Assembly (NCBI RefSeq): GCF_002865645.1
Contig: NW_020194512.1
Location: 372,001 to 436,000 of the forward strand
DNA length: 64,000 bases
Source of the DNA: Hyaloscypha bicolor E
Taxonomy: Eukaryota > Ascomycota > Leotiomycetes > Helotiales > Hyaloscyphaceae
Reading direction: 5' to 3'
This document shows positions 36,195-49,879 of the stretch, one piece after another. A program made the position numbers and the translations under genes. Below the pieces are notes generated by a model. That model worked only from the letters and a program-made list of their open reading frames with translations. It was not told where the DNA came from and did not search any database. The number at the start of each line of letters is the position of its first letter. The first letter of the stretch is position 1.

Positions 36195-38160
36195 TTAATT
36201 AATGGACTAATTTCGAAGTAAGGAGCCTAATTACTTAATTACTTATTTATTTAAGCGAACTCCGGTTTATAAATATGAAGTCGAATACAAGTGAATTTTT
36301 AAAATATTATAATATAATAAAAACCTCATCTCTAATTAGCTTATAATCAGGCCTTCTATAAGACGAATAAATAAATAAATTATAATAGTTTTTTATATAG
36401 TAAATTAAAATTAAAGGAAAGCTAGATTTTTTGGTATTCCTCTACTTTAGGTTAGTCTGGCCCTCAATTGACACCCCTAATTGCTACCGGGGGGGGGGCT
36501 CGTTTCACAATTTCTCTTTATTCCTATTCCAAACATTTCGGTAAAGCTGCGGAAAACCAGATATAACCATACCCTCGGTTATCTTCCCACAATTTTGAAA
36601 ACCCGAAACCGAATTTCTATTATATTTATTCTCCGGTAGCGGATCTGACATGGCAAAAAACGATGCGGTCCGATCGATGGTAGGAATACCCGGCCCGGCC
36701 CAGGATTTGAAGTATATACTAAAGGCAAAGTATTATATATATAGTAGCAGGGATCGTACCCGAGTTACTGGGTCAGTAACTCGGCAGTAGCAAGTAAACT
36801 AGTGACTACTTTAAGTCTAACTTTAAAAGAGGATAGGAGAAATACGAGTTTGGAAAGAGAGGTTTTGAGATTTCAAGTTCTAGTAGTTTATAACTTAAAA
36901 TCTTCTATAGTAGGGAAAAGAGTTTCAGTATGGGAGTTCTTGTAAAATTGATAAGGGAATTTGCTGGCACTAGCTAGGCAAAGGTACTAGTAAGGCTAAA
37001 AAACAAAAGTGGATTTGTGAAACGTGGGGTACTATAACTACTATTACTTGTTTCCATATTCCAATTACTATTATTTACGACTGGTGTAGTAGACATGCCT
37101 TGGGCAACTAAAGGTATAATCGAGTATAATATTAAAACCGGAGTGGTATATTCTTCCAATAATTAGCTATAATATATTAAATCTCCTGATATAATATATA
37201 AGATTACCGGCTTCTTGTTCTTTCCCTTTACTCAAATCTAGTTTTCCCAAAGCTGCTATAGTATCTTCGTAGATACTAGTTATATAATTAGGGGTAGTAA
37301 TAGGGGATACGCTAAAAGCGGCTTAATTCGGCTCGTTATATATTGCATTATAGGTTAGGGTATAGCATAGAGTTTCTAAACTTCTAAAGTTTTGGTAATC
37401 CGAAGCTACTATATATTTGTTTGTTTCCGGTACCTCGTAATTATAATTATACTTATAATTTTTGTAGAAACGTTAAAACGCTCCCTAAAGCAGAAGAAAG
37501 AAGCAAAATACTTTTCTATATTTATCCAAATAATAGCGATAATAATAACCTCTATCCTCCTTCTATTCCCACCCACTTTACTATATAGGAATATACTTGT
37601 TCTTGCATTCCTTGTACTTGTCCTTGGAATGCTTCTTCTTTTTAGAGTATCTTGAAGATATGGGAATAATACGCAAAAGTCAGATATATACTTCCTTCCA
37701 AAAGATTGTACCCGTACTCCTTATATCCGTATATTATTATGCGGCTCTTTGTTTTAGTATAAAATGTTGCTTTCTCCCACAAATTTAATACCCTGGTGGA
37801 TATTATATACTTGGATTAAACGGCGCAATTTTGGGATCTGGGGTTATATAGTATGGGAATTTGCATTAAACGATTGGTCGAAGCAGCGGGTCACCCCAGA
37901 GTCACCTTACTCGTTACTTCTTGCGGCGGGTGCAGGGGTTTTCGGAGGGTGTCGTGAAGCAACCCTTTCCAGCGCCGCCCTGTTGCCTTGAAAAGCAATT
38001 TCAGAGCACTGCCCAGTCCGGGAGAGGCGTTATTGCCATACGTTGTACAGAACACATTCTGAGATATATTTAAAAAGACCTCACCCATCGTCAGACAATG
38101 TGAAAAATCAACATCAGGCCGTCTGCCCTCTGATGTGTCTGCCAGACCGAAGCCTTCAAC
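36195..38160. other. Mixed AT-rich segment without recognisable gene
   Basis: Features are a run of ten G at 36489-36498 and a short inverted repeat, GAGTTACTG/CAGTAACTC, near 36770-36790. Overlapping open frames occur on both strands between 36970 and 37990; the longest plus frames are hydrophobic because of AT bias, and none matches a family I know. The stretch near 37890-38100 is of normal composition and leads into the Myb/SANT-like gene. Confidence 0.35.
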
Positions 38161-39457
38161 TCACCCCGACCTCCGGCGCTTCTTTGTATTCTTGGACGTC
38201 TCCGAACGAGGCTTTAACTTGGTACTGTAATGTACTTGCAATGTCCCCTTGCTCCTCTCCGGGAAGCGTTCTGAAATCTCATCCCACGATAAACCGTCTC
38301 CTTTTAGTTGCAGTAGAAGTTCATCGTCTTCGGACGAAAATCGCGAATTCCTGACGGGTCTGCTTATAGCTTGCTCTTGAACAGACAATCGTTCCGAGTC
38401 TCTCCTGTCACTACTGCTAGAGACGCTCCTGGCAATGCCTCGTCTCTGGGATGTTCCCCTAGGTTTTGGTAGTAGGTCTTGAGAAAATGTGAGACAGTAT
38501 ACGACTTTCGATTCGATAGTTTTTAGTATCAAGTATCCACGGATAGGAATCTCTTCGCTCTCCTGGATACTGCCAGAGGCGCTGAGGGAATGAGTGGAAG
38601 TAGTTTCTATATCGTTATATCCTGTATCCTTCGCCCGCCTGGCCCGTTTCCGAAAATATGGTCGGTCTCGTATCTCAGAGGCAGCGGTGTTGCTCATATC
38701 GCTATAATCTTCGTCGTTATTATCGGCACCTCCATCATCAACCATTTCCTGGTCAATGTCGCGGATCTCTCGTTCCTGGCCCGGAGCCGCGAGTAGAGCG
38801 ACGGACTTGGGATCTTCGAGGTCGGTGGATCCGAGTGAGGCAGAAACGGTGCTAGCTATGCTAGCTAGTCCGGTGGGAGCTGGCGTACGGGATCACTTTC
38901 TGCGGACATCTCTAGTGGCGCCTCGTCGGCGGAGCTACTTTGGCAAGTGGTCGATTTCCTAGACCGACTGGTGGAGAGACGTCGCTGCTGGGCCCGGCTG
39001 TGGGGATTGAGTATTGTCAGGCTGGTCATCCCACAGCTTAGACATATTGCCGTCGAAGGTTGGAATGCCGCCGGAAACAGCGGACAACTTTGATCTCTTC
39101 GTAGAGTGGGTGTCGTCACCGCCCTCATCGCGTTCCTCAGTGGAGACGCTACACTCCCCATCCTCCAACTCCTTGGTAACATCGAGATTGACGTAGCTCG
39201 TGCATCCCTGCGTCATGTCGGTGTTTACCCGCAGTTTGCTGGCTCGGTGTGTGGCGGATTTATGGCCAAGGGAGGCCGATCCGGGACGATTAGCGGAGAG
39301 CCGAAGCTGGGCGTCATTGACTACGTCGTCGTTGCTCGTATTGCCGTCGTCTGGGTGGTCGGCGGCAAGACCACCACTTTCCTGACGGGTCTGCTCATAG
39401 CCCGTTCTTGCACAGGTAATCGTTCCGAGTCTCTCCTGTCACTGCTGCTAGAGACGC
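38161..39457 (-). pseudogene. Myb/SANT-like nuclear protein gene, frame-broken
   Basis: The 3' part (38745-38161, minus) is open and ends with a Myb/SANT-like helix-turn-helix, RNSRFSSEDDELLLQLKGDG then LSWDEISERFPERSKGTLQV, followed by a basic KNTKKRRRSG end. That arrangement suits a DNA-binding nuclear protein. Upstream coding signal continues in other frames: TDMTQGCTSYVNLDVTKELE and following acidic/polar sequence (39216-38959), then SSADEAPLEMSAESDPVRQL (about 38940-38865), then a stop cluster in CTAGCTAGCATAGCTAGC (38850-38868). At least two frame changes are needed, so I call it broken, though an unseen short intron could remove one. A 78-bp piece is present twice (38349-38426 and 39380-39457). 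Confidence 0.6.
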
Positions 39458-39463
39458 CCAGCT

Positions 39464-41060
39464 TCATCTTTCTTTATGGCTAGGCCTAAAAGAAACGTGC
39501 CTGCGCAAGACTATGCCAATATCGAAAGGCCCCAATTCAACCCAATTCTCCTCTAAATTCCGTATCTTATTATCCTTCCTCGCGGTCACATATATTGTAA
39601 GAACATATCCCAATACAGGCAGTGGCAGGCTAGCAACCCCAAGGTATGCCAGATTATGGTTTTTTTGGCCAAACCTCCGGCAATACCAATAGCACATAAC
39701 GCAGCGACAAGGAAAAAGACTGAGATTTCCCAGGATATTTTGAAACCTTCTTCGACATAAATTCCCCATCCTTTCAAGGGTGCACGATGCGTTTCCAAGA
39801 GTTCGAACTTCCTATTGACCTTTTTTGGCGTACTGTCAAATGCCCAATGTGGAATACACACATTTTTTGTTGTCCACCGCTGGCTGGAATAGTAGATGCT
39901 CCTCGAAAGCGCTCTCGTAAGATCCGAATTGTACACAGATACCAAGGGCGTGATTTATTGCCAGTTATCTGACTTTCGACCTCCACCAGGGACATAGAAT
40001 GGCCATTCCACCAGTGATCCATTAACATTTCAGACATAATTTCTGGGCCTTCTGGTTTCGGGACACTTGGAGAGTTGTAGCTCCATATTTGAGGTACTTG
40101 AGTTGGTGGTGGCCACTCCCATTCGTGGATCACTCCTTTCTCAGTCTCATGACTTCGGAACTGATATCTGTCAGGACACAACATAGATGATACGAGGCGG
40201 TAGACTTACATGGACAATGCGTATCTTTGTGACTGCTCTTAAACGTAGCTTCAGCAGCCATGGAGGTCTCTTCTGCTCATACTTTCTTCTCAGAGCATGA
40301 AACAGCTCTTTGTCTGTCAATCTTCTGGGAAGTTCCATGTGGGAAATAGACACAGTTGTTTTCTGGGCTGTACAGAGAAGCATCCAGCCACCTGTGAACA
40401 TATGGGGGACTGGTCTTCGAATAACCGATGGCGAGCTCGAGCTCCCAAGACTACTTGCTGTGCGACTTACTTGGACGAAGTAAATGCCTTTCAACCTTGT
40501 GAATACTGTTATTCTCCTCTCGCGCGCTTTGAGATACCTTTTCTTTATCTCCCTGAATAGCTGCTGATCGCAATTGATGGTTTTGGCCGGTGCACTTTTG
40601 GGATCTATCATAACAGGGTCCATATGAGAGAGGGGGGGGTTCCATGTGGATACAGAGGTGGAGAAATCTAACTTTGTCCTTGACCTCCTTAATCGGCTCT
40701 CCATCAGTGGATTCAAGTCCCACCTGGGAAATATCTTGGGTGTCATCCTGTCCACCTTGGCTCGAATTACGTGCAGCGGCACTCAAGTTCATACCTGCTT
40801 GTAAATTGCCTGGTGCACTTCGGGTTAATTCTCGATGATTTCCGGCATATCTTCTATGCCTACTCAAAGCTATGCTCTTCAATATTGAAAGTAACGTGCT
40901 TATCCCGCTTTCACGCCACGTGACAATTTCTGCCTTAATACCACTTGAGATCATTCGATCTGCAATAGTCTTGACAACTCTGCGTTCCGAGATAAAATCA
41001 TCATGAGACTGGCGACCGCAATGACAAGTCCATCGGATCCTAGAAACGTGTGGTGGCAAC
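39464..41060 (-). pseudogene. 3' half of the ankyrin/CxCG/membrane host gene, split by hAT
   Basis: Directly next to the hAT left end, the minus strand reads LPPHVSRIRWTCHCGRQSHD, with a CxCG motif followed by a DDF. It continues through a region seen in other fungal proteins (GGWMLLCTAQ, LTDKELFHALRRKYEQKRPP), then PDRYQFRSHETEKG, then GWGIYVEEGFKISW and two membrane segments (ISVFFLVAALCAIGIAGG and YLGVASLPLPVLGYVLTIYV). The frame changes at about 40500, 40190, 39850 and 39650, so the half is itself decayed. Homologous fungal proteins, as I remember them, are uncharacterised. Its 5' half lies 11.6 kb away at 52651-53614. Confidence 0.75.
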
Positions 41061-42010
41061 CAGTGTGTCAAATGAGTAGAGTAGAGTAGAGTAGTGGGTG
41101 CTACTCATACTCCACTCAACCAATTAGTACGCTACTTATACTCTACTCAATACTCAATGAGTAGGTACTTAAGTAACTTAAGTAGTCAGTCACGTGATCA
41201 CACACGTGATCGGAAAATTGTCGGACCGTGTGTGGCGTGGATTTAAGGTTAAGGCTAGCCTAATTAGGAGGGTGCTTTACCTAATTAGGTAGTACTATAC
41301 TTGCTAAGTGAGCCGAAGCTATAAGAACTTACTCGATTTTCCATATTACTTCTCTATATTATTAATTTAATTATTACTAATAATATACTTATAAATTAAG
41401 TTAAATTAGAAATTAGTACTATAGAGCTAAGAGAATATTTATAATTAATAGAATAGTAAGAAATATACTAGAAAATAAGAACTTTCTATAAAAAAGAGTA
41501 AATCTCCTTGATTTTCTACTCTTACTATACTTCAGAAATATATAATAAATTAACTATATACTCTATTAAAAAATATTCTATTATATATTTACTCTTCTAT
41601 ATTAATTATATCTAATAATATCCCAATTATCTCAATATATATTTAATATTTAATAAAATCAGGCCGATTTTACTTTAGAGCCTTTAAATAAGTAACCTTC
41701 TTTCTTTAAGTTTCAATACTTATTAAAGATCTTAGATTCTCCTAAGTCTAATCCCAAAGATCTCTCGGGCTATTAAACCATTACTATTTATTACTTATAT
41801 TAAGGATATATATAAGTTATATAAATCTTAATTTAATAATATTAAAACTAATAATTTAATAATAAAAAGTAATATAATTAAAGAGTTTATAAACCTACTA
41901 GTAATTATAATATATACTTTCGAAACTCATATAAAAATATTAATTTAAAGCTCTTAAAAGAAGAAATAGACCCTAGTAAGTTATTTATTTTTAAAAAGAT
42001 TTAATAATAT

Positions 42011-42308
42011 TATAAGGTATTTATTAGTAGGTAATAAGATAATAGAATAAATTAGTATATTATAAAACTATAGTATTAAATTCAGTATAGAACTAATCTC
42101 TATCTCTCTTATAAGGTCCAGGAAAGCCCCCTCTAAATAGGAGGCCCTAATAACATATATATAATTAGTAATTTATAAGCCTAATATATATAATATAAGT
42201 AGTAGTTAGTTATAGTATTAAAGGGCCGCCGATCTCCCTAATTAATATTCGTAATATCCGAGGTTTGTTATATGCTTTTAAGTTACATATAACCCTATAT
42301 ATATTATA
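42011..42308 (-). repeat. 3' LTR of the nested Gypsy element
   Basis: 298 bp. It matches 49525-49822 over its full length. The ends are tataagg and attata here; the other copy keeps TTACA, so the ancestral ends were TGTAA/TTACA. Purine-rich AAAGGGAAG lies on the coding strand just upstream (about 42318-42326) and may be the polypurine tract. Confidence 0.92.
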
Positions 42309-45300
42309 ACTATACTTCCCTTTATAGATCTTATTCCCAAGATCTATTAATTTATTCTAGTAAATATTTAATTAATTATTTATTTAATTAAGATAAACTT
42401 CTAGTATCTTGGGAGGTGGTTTTACTAATATAATCTGGATAATAGATATAAAAATTATCTAATTAGATTAGGACTAAGTAAGTAAGAAAAAAGGGTAATT
42501 ATATCCCAGATATAGGAACTAGCTAATAATTGCAATTTCGTTTGGGATCTGAGTATTTTAATTAGCTTAATCCAAAGTACTAAAATACTATTCTATAAAA
42601 TTAATACTACCTATTAGATCTCGTATTAGAATAATCTAAATAGCTATATAGAAAGAATTTAATAAATATTTATATAAGAAACTTATATAAATATTTCTGA
42701 GATCCTAAAGATTATTTATAGGCTCCTGGAAGTATATATTAATTAGTTATACTAAATTCTAATTAGGACTAGTACAAAAACTAGTAATTAATCTAGATAG
42801 TTCTCTATTTTTATAAAAGAACCTCTTTATATTACTATATACTCTTTTCCTTTCTAATAACTATATATATAATAACTTTTCTTATTATTACTTTCTAATC
42901 TCTTTTTCTGCCCTTTTCCAAGTCTTCTTTAATTACCTTTAATTAATTCTATAATATTTTCTTCTGGTTTTATTATTTACTAATATAATAATAAATATAA
43001 AAGTAACTTTACTATTTTCTTTCCTATTACTAGTAAATACTTGAAATATTTCAAGTATTTATTTATTAATTCCTTTATCTTATATATTATAATACCTAGT
43101 AAGAAAAATTATAACTATTATAATAAGAGTTCTAAATCTTATATATTAGTAAGTTCTTTAGTTTTAATATCTATTAAAGCTAATATAATTTCAGATTCCT
43201 TATTACTTATTAGAGGCTTATTAGTTCTAGGAAGATACTATTATAATCTTTAAGAAATTTCTTGAAATATATTCTAAATAGTATTATACTAATAAGAATA
43301 ATACTATTAATTGGGTTTTTAAAAACTAAAAGAATACTAATAAGCTTCGAAATTCTTCTTCCCGTTTTAATAAGGCAAAGAATAATATTATTTAAATTAG
43401 TATTCCAAAGATAAGTTCTTTCTAATATATTTAGATATTTACTAATTTCTTAAAGAAATACTATAAAGTCTATTTTTAAGATATTAATTTTATTACTAAG
43501 ATTATTATTAAGATTACTAAATAGTTTATTACTAGTATTTCAAGTACTAATAATATAATACTTATAGCTATTTAGAACCTGATTTTAGAAGTTCGGGCTT
43601 TTTATAAGATATATATAATAGTTATAAGTTCTTTATTTACTTCTTTTAATATCCTTAATACTAATATTATTATAGTATAACTATATTTTATTAAAAGATA
43701 AATAGATTCCGGAAAGTATTAACTAATTCTTTACTAAGTCCTAAATAGAACCGGTATTTAATATTCTTATTTTAGGAATTAGGAATTTATAAGAATTAGA
43801 GTTTATTTATTTAAGATATCTATAACTAATTTACTTATAATAAATCTTTCTTAATCCTAAACCTTTTTTTAATAATTTAAATATAATTCTTATAAGCCTT
43901 AATAAAACTCTAGAAAACCTTTATAAGTAAAAAAAATCCTAGAAAAAGAATATTTCTATTATTATTCCGGGCCTTTTTTAGCTATTTAGGTTCTTTCTTT
44001 CTTTTAAATAGTCTTTTTCTTAGTAATTCAGAATTCTTTTTAATCTTAAGAAATTATTAAAAGATAGTTTCGGATTCTAAACTATAGTTTTAGTTATATA
44101 ATTTCAGAAGTTTCTTGGAATTTTTAAGATTAGAAAAAATAGATAATTAGATATTATAATTTTTAGGCCAGGCTTTCTATTTAATTAAATATTATTATTC
44201 TTTACTTCTATTATTTTATTAGTAATTAATAATAGCTTCTATTTCCTATTCTTATTCTTTATTATTATTTACTAATTCCGGAAGTTCTCTAAAGAAATAT
44301 AAATATAACTCTTAATTCTTTTTTATTATATATTTTTTAAAGAAGAAAATATAGAAAGTTAAATATAAATAATTATATATATTTAGTAATTTTAATTTAT
44401 ATATTAAATTACTAATATATTTAAGAATCCTAAATAGACCTATAAATTTTAGTTTAAGTTTTCCTATCTTAAGCTTAATATTTTTTATTAATAGTATTAT
44501 CCAGATTTCTTTAGAATAGTATTTAGTTAACTAGTATTTATTATAATAGGTTTCCTAGTTATTTTATATATAATATTATAAATCCTTAAGCTTTTTCTAT
44601 TTTATTTTAAGGGTTTCTAGTCTCTTATATATAGCTAATACCTTTCCTATAATTCTATTTTCAGGATTCTATAGAAGCTAAAAATAGTATTTATAATATA
44701 TATAGAAAGATATATTCTATAAAACCTAATATTTTAAGTTATTATATATAAATTCTATAAAAAACAATTTCTTAAACTAGTTATTTTTTTGAATATTATA
44801 ATAATATCTTAGATAGTATTCTAGAATCTAATTTTGTCTTTCTATTTAATTATCTATTTAAGAATAGTAAGTTATATTTAAATACTATTTATATATTAAA
44901 TAGAAATAGAAAATAAACTAAAACTAGCTAATAAATACTATTTCTTAATTAGAAATAATTCTATTAGGGAAACTAAAGATTAAAAAAATATATTCCTATA
45001 TAATCTTAGTAAATTCTAGAGAATTAATAGTCTTATAATATATAATATATCTTATTATTTTAGAATACCAGTTAATAATTATAAAAATTATATTAAAATC
45101 GGGACTTTCTATCGGGTTCTTATATAGTAATAGACCTATAATAAAATTTATAGAAATCTCACTTTAGGATCTCTTAAACTATAATAAACTATTAAATAAA
45201 CTATATAGTAAATGCCTCTTTATCTTAATTCTTTAGTAAATATTATATTCTTAATAATAATTATAAATATTTCCTTCTATATTCTTCTAATATTAAGATT

Positions 45301-46479
45301 TTCTAAGAAGCTCGAGAGTTTTCTCTATTTTATAGTATTTAATTATTAAGTTATTATAATAAAGCTTTATAACTTCTTAATATAAAGCGGAATTATTAGG
45401 TATAATAATTCTAGAATAGTATCTAAATAAGCCCGAATTATTTTTCCAGATTTCTTTTCCTTTAGTATTTTTCTTACTAAACCTCTATTTTATAATATTC
45501 TAATATCGAGAATTATTTCTCTAAATTACCTAAATAATATCCAGAAGGGATTCAAATAAAGGAGCTAGTACTATAGCTCTTTTAGTAGCTATATATATCT
45601 ATATATAGGGAATTAGATATTTATAACTATTTAATTCAAAAACTCGAGAAACTAAAAAGTCTTTAGTTCTATTAAGTAATATAATTATAAATACCCCTAT
45701 TACTTTAGCTATAGTAATAGAGCTTTTAAAATATTTCCTTATATCTTATTTCTTAACTAATTCTATAATTAAAAGATCTATAAGATAATCTATTTATTTA
45801 TTTTATAATAAATATTTCTCTTTAGCTATTATAGATATAATAAATATTAAATAATACTTATTTTAAAGAGGGAACTTTTTAGATATTTATAAGGACCTCT
45901 AAATTATAATTATAAAAGCTTCTTTTAATTTATTTTAAAAGATTAAAAGCCAAGTTATATTAATAGGATCTTTTTTATAATTAAGTCTTTTACTAGGTTT
46001 ATTTACTAGATTTGAGGCGCCTCTATAATAAATAATATTAAAATTATATATTATAAGATATATTACCTAATATATTTAATAGCTTTCTAGATACTTTATT
46101 TCTATAAAATATTAGAGATTATTATAGTCTATAATAACCTCGATTATAAACCTGGATTTTTTAAGGTAATAGTACTAATACTTAAAGGCTTTAATAATTA
46201 TAAATAGCTTTCTATTATAGGTACTATAGTTATATTTAGTTCCAAAGAGTTTCCGGAACCAGAATATTACTAGATACTAGTATTTTTTCGGGCTATTACT
46301 AGAATTAACTTATTATAAAATAGTACTAGTAATTACGAATTTTAATATATTAGTTTTAATATAAATCTTCTTAGAAGAATTAAAATAAACCAGAATAGAT
46401 ATTATAATAAAAGCTTTTAGCTACTTTATTTATCTATATAAAGGAACCGGATTTCCGGCCCTTTTCTATTTCTTTTAAA

Positions 46480-47160
46480 AGATCTATTAAGCCTATAGTT
46501 ATCTGAGAGTAATAGTAAATAAACCTATAATAGAAATTAGTAAATCCAAGAAATACTTAAATATTATAAAATAATTCTGGTTCTAGCTATTTAATAATAT
46601 TATAAACCCGTTTAGAATCTATATAAATACCTTCTATTCTAATAAGAAAGCCTAAAAATTCGATTTCTTTAATATTAAACTTATATTTATTAAGTTTATA
46701 AAACAGGTTATTTTTATATAATCTAGTAAATACCTAGTAAATATAATTATAATATTTACTTTTATTTCGGAAATAAATAAGGATATTATCTAAATAAATA
46801 ACTATAAAATAATTCAGGAGTTCTATAAGTATAATATTAATATATATTTGAAATATAACTAGTATATTAGCTAGCCTAAAAAATATTATAAGATATTTAA
46901 AATAGCTATAATAGGTCCTAAAAGCCGTTTTCTATTTATATTCTTTATAAATTCTTACTTAATAATATATATCTTTAAGATCTAGCTTTATAAAAATCTT
47001 GGTTTCTTAAAGCTAATTAAGGGTCTTATTAATAAGAGGAAATAAATACCAATTCTTAATTATAACTTAATTAAATCTATAATAATTAATATAAAAGTAT
47101 AGTTTTCTATTCTTCTTAGGAATAAAAAAGATAGGTATTTTTACTAGACTTTTATTAGAC
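46480..47160 (-). pseudogene. Gypsy reverse transcriptase remnant
   Basis: The minus strand reads, with stops, PKKNRKLYFYINYYRFN, IKLDLKDIYY, IVIYLDNILIYFRNK (active-site D-D degraded to D-N, one G-to-A transition) and FLGFLIRIEGIYIDSKRV followed by VFLGFTNFYYRFI. This is the standard order of a Metaviridae reverse transcriptase. It is inactive. Confidence 0.88.
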
Positions 47161-49505
47161 CTTATTTAATATTTATAAAGTATATCCTATAAATATAGAT
47201 ATAATACTTCTAGTTAGGTCTCTAATAGATTATATAAAGGCCTATACGAGACCGTACTATTTGTATTAATAGAGTATTTAATACTACTAAGATTAGGAAG
47301 TTCCAAAGCTTTATTAGAGTTAAAAACCTCTAAGAAGTCTTTATATTTATTATTTAGAAGATAGATAGATATCTCTAAAGCCCCTTTCCGGAGGGTATTA
47401 ATTTACTATATTAAAAACTCCTATTTAGTATTACTAGAACTATATAATAAAGTAGAAACCTAGTAACTATTATAAATATATAAAGCCTATTATCTAGGGC
47501 AGTTATATTTACTTTTAGTTAAGAATAAGACTTGAAATACTAGTTTAAGATACCGGTTAAGCTTCTTACTAAACTCTTTTAATATTAGGATTTTAATATT
47601 ATTAGGCTATATAAGTATATATACTTATTATTTCTTAATATAGTCTATATATTATATAAGAATTACTTTATAGAATTTTATACCAAAAATAAGACTATAA
47701 GAGCCAATATTCTTATACTTATAGAACCGGAACTTAAAAGAATATATTTTACTATAATTATCTATAATAAATACCTTAAGATTATAAGTTTAATAGACCT
47801 TAAATCTATTTCTATAAAAGGTTATAAACTCTTAATTATATTTAGTTAAGGTAATAAAGTTCCGGCTTTAAATCCAATTATTATTAAGGAAATTATAATC
47901 TAATCCAATATTATTAAATCCTCTATATATCTCTAAGATATCTATTTCTAACTATATTAATCTTATATAAATAGTTATATAAAGTAATATACCTTTTTTA
48001 TTATAGCTAAAATTATTAATATTCAAGATTTGGCGTTTTCTTTTCTTTATTTCTTAGGAAAGTCTTCTCTAGAATACTTTTCTATAATAATAATATTAAT
48101 CTACTTCTATAAATACCTTAACTTTTCTATAGTTTTAGCCTTATTAGAGTTCTATTAAATTCATTTAATATATTTGAAATACTTTATATTTTCTAAGAAG
48201 TATTCTTTTTATTTATAAGTTTAATAAACTATACCTAAAATAGAACTAGTATTTTATTAAGGCCTTAAAAAAGCCGAAATACTATCTAAGGGTTTCTTAT
48301 ATAATTTTCAGAACTTATTCTTTCTTTTTTAATAGTTTTATAAATTAGAATTTACTAAATCAGAGTTCTTGGAAGTAAAATTACCCTTACTAGATTCTTC
48401 TGCCTTTACTTTCCTTAATTTGGAGTAAATAATATATTCTACTTTCTGAGTTTTCTTAAGCTACTCGGAAATAAATACTGCCTTATTTCCTAAGAGAATA
48501 AATATAAGTATCTAATAAGTCTTATAGTTAGATAAAATAGTATTAAGAGTCCGGATCCGGTTCTTTTTAGGATATAGGTCCTAGTTAACTTCGAAACTAA
48601 TTATCTAAATATATAATTCGGTAATTATCTTACTATTCTTCTAATAAAGATCTCAGAGCTCCTTAAAAGCATTTTATTAGTAGATTTGAGGTATTTAAAG
48701 TATATTAGCTAAATAGGCCTTAAATTACTTCTAATAGACCTTATATAATAGTAAACTTTACTTTATTATAGCCTCCTAAGTATTATAAGGTTCGTCCCTA
48801 AAGGTACTTATAATAGAGTTAATTCTAAAAAAGTATCTATTATAAGTCTAAGATTAGGTCCTAAAAACCGCTTTCTAGAAAGATATAAATATTTTCTATT
48901 TTTTAAGAGATTTTCTATAATATAAGTCAGGTATCCGGATCTTAAAAAGCTTCTTTTAGTCTAAATATATTTTCAGGATATTATATAATAGCTCCTAATA
49001 AATAGTATCGAGACTATTCTTAAAGCTTATTATATTAGGAAAGAAAGTGAATTCTAATTCCATTTCAGGAAGTTCCCTAATAGGAATTACTAAAGAAGAT
49101 AAAATAGATTTATAAATAGAATTTTTATAAGATATAATAAACTATAAGATATTCCTAAGGGTACCCTTATATTACTCTAATTATAGGATATATTAGTTAA
49201 TTATATCTACTAATTCTTGCTTTTATTAGAGTACTTTAATATTAGTATATAATCTCTATTCTATAGTTTAAGTAATAGTAATTTAAATATTAATTTCGGT
49301 ATCTTAATTATTACCAGAATTATTTCTATTATTATTACTGGCTTTCTGAGGCTCCTAAGGAGCCCTATTAAAAGTATTAGACAAGCCTTTACTATTACTT
49401 ATATTGGGATTAATCTAGTTAATTTCCTCTATAGGAATAGCTCCGGTAAGAGATTATATATTTTACAGATTTCGAAATATAATTATTTATTAAACTACCT
49501 CCTTT

Positions 49506-49524
49506 AAAGATAGAGAGATTAGTT
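49506..49524 (-). promoter_or_regulatory. Putative self-priming primer-binding site of the Gypsy element
   Basis: Directly after the 5' LTR the coding strand reads AACTAATCTCT (49524-49514). Inside the LTR the coding strand holds AGAGATTAGTT (49616-49606), its exact 11-base complement. No tRNA-like TGG site is seen. In Tf1/sushi elements the first 11 bases of the RNA fold back onto the binding site and prime synthesis; this geometry fits, with the RNA start at 49616 and a TATTTA-type box about 33 bases upstream. Confidence 0.6.
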
Positions 49525-49822
49525 TATAAGGTATTTATTAGTAGGTAATAAGATAATAGAATAAATTAGTATATTATAAAACTATAGTATTAAATTTAGT
49601 ATAGAACTAATCTCTATCTCTCTTATAAGGTCCAGGAAAGCCCCCTCTAAATAGGAGGCCCTAATAATATATATATAATTAGTAATTTATAAGCCTAATA
49701 TATATAATATAAGTAGTAATTAGTTATAGTATTAAAGGGCCGCCGATCTCTCTAATTAATACCTGTAATATCCGAGGTTTATTATATGCCTTTAAGTTAT
49801 ATATAACTCTATATATATTACA
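49525..49822 (-). repeat. 5' LTR of the nested Gypsy element
   Basis: 298 bp partner of 42011-42308. On the coding (minus) strand there is a TATTTAG box about 33 bases upstream of position 49616, the start I infer for the transcript from the self-priming arrangement described for the primer-binding site. Confidence 0.92.
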
Positions 49823-49879
49823 AATATATTAATTTCTAATTTTAGGAACTTTAGAAGACTCAAGTTAATAAACTATAAT

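Larger units (their letters stand above)
42011..49822 (-). mobile_element. Full-length Gypsy (Metaviridae) LTR retrotransposon, nested in hAT
   Basis: Two 298-bp LTRs (42011-42308 and 49525-49822) flank about 7.2 kb and are themselves flanked by AATAT (42006-42010 and 49823-49827). Coding runs on the minus strand, so the LTR at 49525-49822 is the 5' one. Recognisable pol parts are the reverse transcriptase (about 47150-46500) with LDLKDIYY and YLDNILIYF, the FLGFTNFYYRFI string after it, RNase H and integrase further down, and a chromovirus-like post-integrase stretch (KFIGLFRILKYISNLIYK, about 44450). All frames carry many stops from RIP. The LTR pair differs at few positions outside transitions, so insertion and RIP were probably close in time. 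Confidence 0.92.

Noticed and set aside
36760..36795. Possible tRNA-like or terminator hairpin (GAGTTACTG/CAGTAACTC)
   Set aside because: The stem is short and no tRNA arms or conserved B box fit around it.
37392..37991. Overlapping plus-strand frames rich in I/L/F
   Set aside because: AT-biased hydrophobic text, several overlapping frames and no family match. Not called as genes.
43041..43253. 70-codon plus frame inside the Gypsy element
   Set aside because: It lies antisense to the integrase/3' region of a degraded retrotransposon and is AT-biased.
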